The translations under genes and the position numbers were made by a program. From Microbacteriaceae bacterium (GTDB taxonomy: Bacteria > Actinomycetota > Actinomycetes > Actinomycetales > Microbacteriaceae), in NCBI GenBank assembly GCA_026785785.1, contig JAJAZI010000371.1:1-8246 (forward strand): 8,246 nt of DNA. Reading direction: 5' to 3'. Under the pieces are notes generated by a model. It searched no databases. It saw nothing but the letters and a program-made list of their open reading frames with translations, and had not been told where the DNA came from. Shown piece after piece: positions 6,263 through 8,246 of this stretch; within the stretch, counting starts at the first letter, position 1, and the number at the start of each line of letters is the position of its first letter.

Positions 6263-6622
6263 TTATTGCCCCCCCACTCGGGGACTGACCGGGCCACGGC
6301 ATCCGAAGGTCGGCTCGCCCCGCCCGAACGGGTCGACCCAACGGGCGCTCACGTGCCGAACCGCGACGATGCTGAGGAGCGCCGAGGCGAGGATGCTCAC
6401 CCCGAGGGCCTCGACGCCGGGAAAGCTCAGCAATATCGCGCCGAGGGCGAGGATGACGACCACCACGACCGTGAGCCGCCGCAGGAGCGCTATTCGGGTC
6501 TGCATCCGCCGGGCGACGCGGTTGTCGGGCACGTCGAACCGATAGCGGCCGAGGCTTATGTCCTCGAGAAAGATCACGGCGGCGGCGATAGCCACCGCGA
6601 GCCACGGGCTCAGCTCTGGCAT
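6263..6622 (-). CDS. Truncated MscS-type mechanosensitive channel fragment (probable remnant)
   Basis: This is a 119-residue ORF with an ATG at 6622 and AGGAAG (6627-6632) 4 bases upstream. Residues 7-82 match, in order, the membrane core of actinobacterial MscS-type channels: hydrophobic WLAVAIAAAVIFLEDISL, GRYRFDVPDNRVARRMQTR, then LLRRLTVVVVVILALGAILL and SFPGVEALGVSILASA, the last being the start of pore-lining TM3. Full-length members of this type are roughly 350-400 residues. Here the N-terminal helices are absent. After residue about 83 the sequence changes to an Arg/Gly/Pro-rich tail ending RVGGQ, without the expected Ala/Gly-rich end of TM3 or the beta-domain vestibule; other reading frames do not restore it. 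It cannot form a normal channel. Most likely a deletion remnant that kept or gained a start; a short membrane protein that is still expressed is possible. Homology call moderately sure, from memory of the family. Confidence 0.6.
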   Translation of the reverse strand: MPELSPWLAVAIAAAVIFLEDISLGRYRFDVPDNRVARRMQTRIALLRRLTVVVVVILALGAILLSFPGVEALGVSILASALLSIVAVRHVSARWVDPFGRGEPTFGCRGPVSPRVGGQ

Positions 6623-6641
6623 GGCGCTTCCTATTCGGTCG

Positions 6642-6660
6642 GCTCGTGCGGTGCGCGAGC
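6642..6660 (-). terminator. Possible hairpin after the GntR gene
   Basis: GCTCGTGC and GCGCGAGC form a compact stem of 8 positions with a 3-base loop; in the minus-strand RNA one position is a C-A mismatch. It lies 18 bp beyond the regulator stop and upstream of the ribosome binding site of the MscS fragment. No U-run follows, so it is at best an actinobacterial U-less terminator. Chance stems are common in such GC-rich DNA. Confidence 0.2.
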
Positions 6661-6677
6661 GACCATTAAACTGGGAC

Positions 6678-7436
6678 TCAGCCGAGGAACCCGCGCAGCA
6701 GCGCCGCGGACCCGTCGAGGTGCTCGCGCATCACACCCTCGGCGAGCTCCGCGTCGCCGGTGAGGATCGCGATCACGATCGCCTCGTGCTGCTGGTTCGA
6801 GTGCGCGATGTTGGGCTCGAGCAGCGGGATCCGGTCGAGCAGGTCGTTGACCCGCGTGCGGTTGTCGGCGATGAGGGGCACGAGCGACGGCGCGCCGGCG
6901 AGCTCGCCAATGGTGAGGTGCAGGCGGGAGTCGAGCCTGCGGTAGTCGGCCACCGGCGAGGCGGCGGTCTCCTGCAGGCGGGTCCACAGCATGTCGCGCT
7001 CGGCTGCGGTCAGGGGGCGGGCGGCGGATGCGCGCGCGCCGCCCGTCTCGAGGATTTCGCGGAGGCCCAGCGCGTCGTCGATCTCGGCCGCCGTGATCTC
7101 CTCGCGCGGCTGCGCCGCCTCCTCGACGGCGTTCGCGACCCCGCGCGGAGGCAGGGTCTCGCACACGAAGGTGCCTCCGTACCTGCCACGCTTCGACACC
7201 ACGAACCCCGCGTCGGCGAGCGACTTGATCGCCTCGCGCACTGTGTCGCGGCTTACGGCGAACCGGGCGGCGAGGTCACGTTCGGGCGGCAGCGCCTCGC
7301 CGGGCGCGACGATGCCGAGGCGGATCGCCTGAAGCAGCCGCGCGACGGTGTCTTCGAAGGCGTTGCCTGCCCGCACCGGGCGGAACAGCGCGTCGTCGGC
7401 GACCGTCGGGTGCAGCTCTCCCCCCGGATCGGACAC
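6678..7436 (-). CDS. GntR family regulator, FadR/FCD subfamily
   Basis: This is a 252-residue protein. Residues 25-93 form the winged helix-turn-helix with the FadR-type pattern LPPERDLAARFAVSRDTVREAI (49-70) and wing SKRGRYGGTFV (81-91). Residues 120-245 form the helical FCD effector domain, with the expected metal/ligand residues Asp169, His173 (in LDSRLHLTIGELAG), His217 (NQQHEAI) and His239 (MREHLDG) all present, so it should bind a metal and probably a carboxylate-type ligand. The GTG start at 7436 is 2 bp past the SDR stop and has no clear ribosome binding site, so translation is probably coupled; a later GTG at codon 21 would cut into the conserved FRPVRAGNAFE segment. As the partner of the SDR it most likely controls that operon through a site upstream of the SDR gene, outside the window. 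Family is certain; ligand is inferred only from context. Confidence 0.96.
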   Translation of the reverse strand: MSDPGGELHPTVADDALFRPVRAGNAFEDTVARLLQAIRLGIVAPGEALPPERDLAARFAVSRDTVREAIKSLADAGFVVSKRGRYGGTFVCETLPPRGVANAVEEAAQPREEITAAEIDDALGLREILETGGARASAARPLTAAERDMLWTRLQETAASPVADYRRLDSRLHLTIGELAGAPSLVPLIADNRTRVNDLLDRIPLLEPNIAHSNQQHEAIVIAILTGDAELAEGVMREHLDGSAALLRGFLG

Positions 7437-7438
7437 GG

Positions 7439-8227
7439 CTAGAGCGGTGTCACGTAGGCGGCGCTGATGCCGCCGTCGACCATGAACGTCGTCGCGGTCA
7501 TGAACGAGGAGTCGTCGCTCGCGAGGAAGGCGACGGCGGCCGCGAGCTCATCGGCGCGGGCGAACCGGCCGATGGGGATGTGCACGAGGCGGCGTTGGGC
7601 GCGCTCGGCATCCTTCGCGAACAGCTCCCGCAGCAGCGGGGTGTCGACCGGGCCGGGGCACAGAGCGTTCACCCGGATGCCCTGCCTGGCGAACTGCACG
7701 CCGAGCTCGCGGCTCATCGCGAGCACCCCGCCCTTCGACGCGGTGTAGGAGATCTGACTCGTGGCCGACCCCATCACGGCCACGAACGAGGCGGTGTTGA
7801 TGATCGAGCCGCTGCGCTGCGGCACCATGTAGCGCAGCGCGGCGCGGCAGCACAGGTATACCGACTTGAGGTTGACGTCCTGCACCTTCTGCCAGGCCGG
7901 CAGCTCGGTGGTCTCGATCGAGTCATCGTCGGGCGGCGAGATGCCGGCGTTGTTGAAGGCGATATCGACCGAGCCGTACTCCTCGTCGGCCGCGGCGAAC
8001 AGGTTGTCGACCTGGGCCTCGTCGGTCACGTCGACCTGCACAAAGATGCCGCCGACCTCCTTCGCCGCCGCGCTGCCCGTCGCGCCATCGAGGTCGCCGA
8101 TGACGATCCTGGCGCCCTCGGCCGCGAGGCGACGCGCCGTCGCGAGGCCGATGCCGCTCGCGCCGCCGGTGATGACGGCGACCCGGCCGGCGAGGCGCTG
8201 GGTGAGGTCGAGGGGTGTGACTGGCAT
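7439..8227 (-). CDS. SDR family oxidoreductase (classical, NAD-type; 3-oxoacyl-ACP reductase-like)
   Basis: This 262-residue cytoplasmic protein is the normal length for a classical short-chain dehydrogenase. Rossmann features: TGGASGIG (20-27), acidic Asp45 at the end of the second strand (favouring NAD(H) over NADP(H)), DVTD (66-69) and NNAG (92-95). The catalytic set is Asn119, Ser147, Tyr161 and Lys165 (YTASK), followed by the PGPVDTPLL substrate/cofactor loop (191-199) and the C-terminal VDGG (250-253). It should oxidise or reduce an alcohol/carbonyl; the fabG-like name reflects similarity, not a proven role in fatty acid synthesis. The ATG at 8227 has AGGAG (8233-8237) 5 bases upstream. 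It is followed after 2 bp by the FCD regulator. The segment DIAFNNAGISPPDDDSIE and the ending AYVTPL recall SDRs from actinobacterial clusters with glutamine-synthetase-like and aldehyde dehydrogenase genes for amine catabolism (recalled, not checked). Confidence 0.96.
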   Translation of the reverse strand: MPVTPLDLTQRLAGRVAVITGGASGIGLATARRLAAEGARIVIGDLDGATGSAAAKEVGGIFVQVDVTDEAQVDNLFAAADEEYGSVDIAFNNAGISPPDDDSIETTELPAWQKVQDVNLKSVYLCCRAALRYMVPQRSGSIINTASFVAVMGSATSQISYTASKGGVLAMSRELGVQFARQGIRVNALCPGPVDTPLLRELFAKDAERAQRRLVHIPIGRFARADELAAAVAFLASDDSSFMTATTFMVDGGISAAYVTPL

Positions 8228-8246
8228 GGCTGCTCCTGATTCAATC

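Noticed and set aside
6263..6400. Simple frameshift as the cause of the MscS fragment's odd C-terminus
   Set aside because: Reading the other frames past about 6375 does not recover the expected TM3 end or beta-domain motifs, so a sequencing frameshift does not explain it; a deletion or rearrangement does.
5672..6763. 363-residue plus-strand open frame
   Set aside because: It runs opposite the three-helix membrane protein and the MscS fragment, both of which have good ribosome binding sites and sensible TM topology; its own sequence is charged and featureless.
1..8246. Mobile elements, CRISPR arrays, tRNA/rRNA genes, toxin-antitoxin or phage-defence genes
   Set aside because: None found by reading: no transposase or nuclease motifs, no terminal inverted repeats, no regularly spaced repeats, and no tRNA-like cloverleaf; the only repeat of note is the operator pair.

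Overview
The window is GC-rich with strong third-position GC and carries protein families typical of Actinobacteria. The SDR/FadR-type pair, the TetR-MMPL-YhgE/Pip cassette and one apparently leaderless gene fit a high-GC Gram-positive. Microbacteriaceae is my best guess, but this is an inference from family resemblance and codon style, not a database match. I see no RNA genes, CRISPR arrays, insertion sequences or phage genes. The window is almost fully coding; the longest gene-free stretch is the 113-bp divergent region at 5292-5404.

Left block (1-5340, minus strand, read from right to left): a TetR repressor (4728-5291), a 979-residue MMPL transporter (1769-4708) and a YhgE/Pip-type membrane protein (from 1772 off the left edge). 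They form a tight operon, with a 19-bp gap and then a 4-bp GTGA overlap. In front of tetR lie two tandem 16-bp palindromes (5305-5320 and 5324-5339, 19 bp centre to centre). The first directly abuts a -10-like hexamer whose predicted start site falls on the tetR ATG, suggesting an autoregulated, leaderless transcript. The MMPL protein carries about 245 extra C-terminal residues that look like an ABC ATPase domain in which every catalytic motif is degraded. This MMPL/pseudo-ABC fusion, co-translated with a YhgE/Pip protein, is the most interesting item: it looks like one envelope export module with an inactive nucleotide-binding-like domain as a tether or regulatory part.

Middle (5405-6622): a 58-residue small membrane protein on the plus strand (5405-5581) has an excellent ribosome binding site. 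It converges with only 3 bp between stop codons on an unrecognised three-helix membrane protein (5585-6211, minus). Upstream of that is a 119-residue ORF (6263-6622, minus) matching the middle of an MscS-type mechanosensitive channel. It lacks the channel's N-terminal helices and its whole C-terminal vestibule, so it is probably a decayed remnant that still has a start and a ribosome binding site.

Right block (6678-8227, minus): an SDR oxidoreductase is followed after 2 bp by a GntR/FadR-type (FCD) regulator. I recall this pair from actinobacterial clusters with glutamine-synthetase-like and aldehyde dehydrogenase genes for amine (polyamine/ethanolamine-type) catabolism. The rest of such a cluster would lie beyond the right edge.
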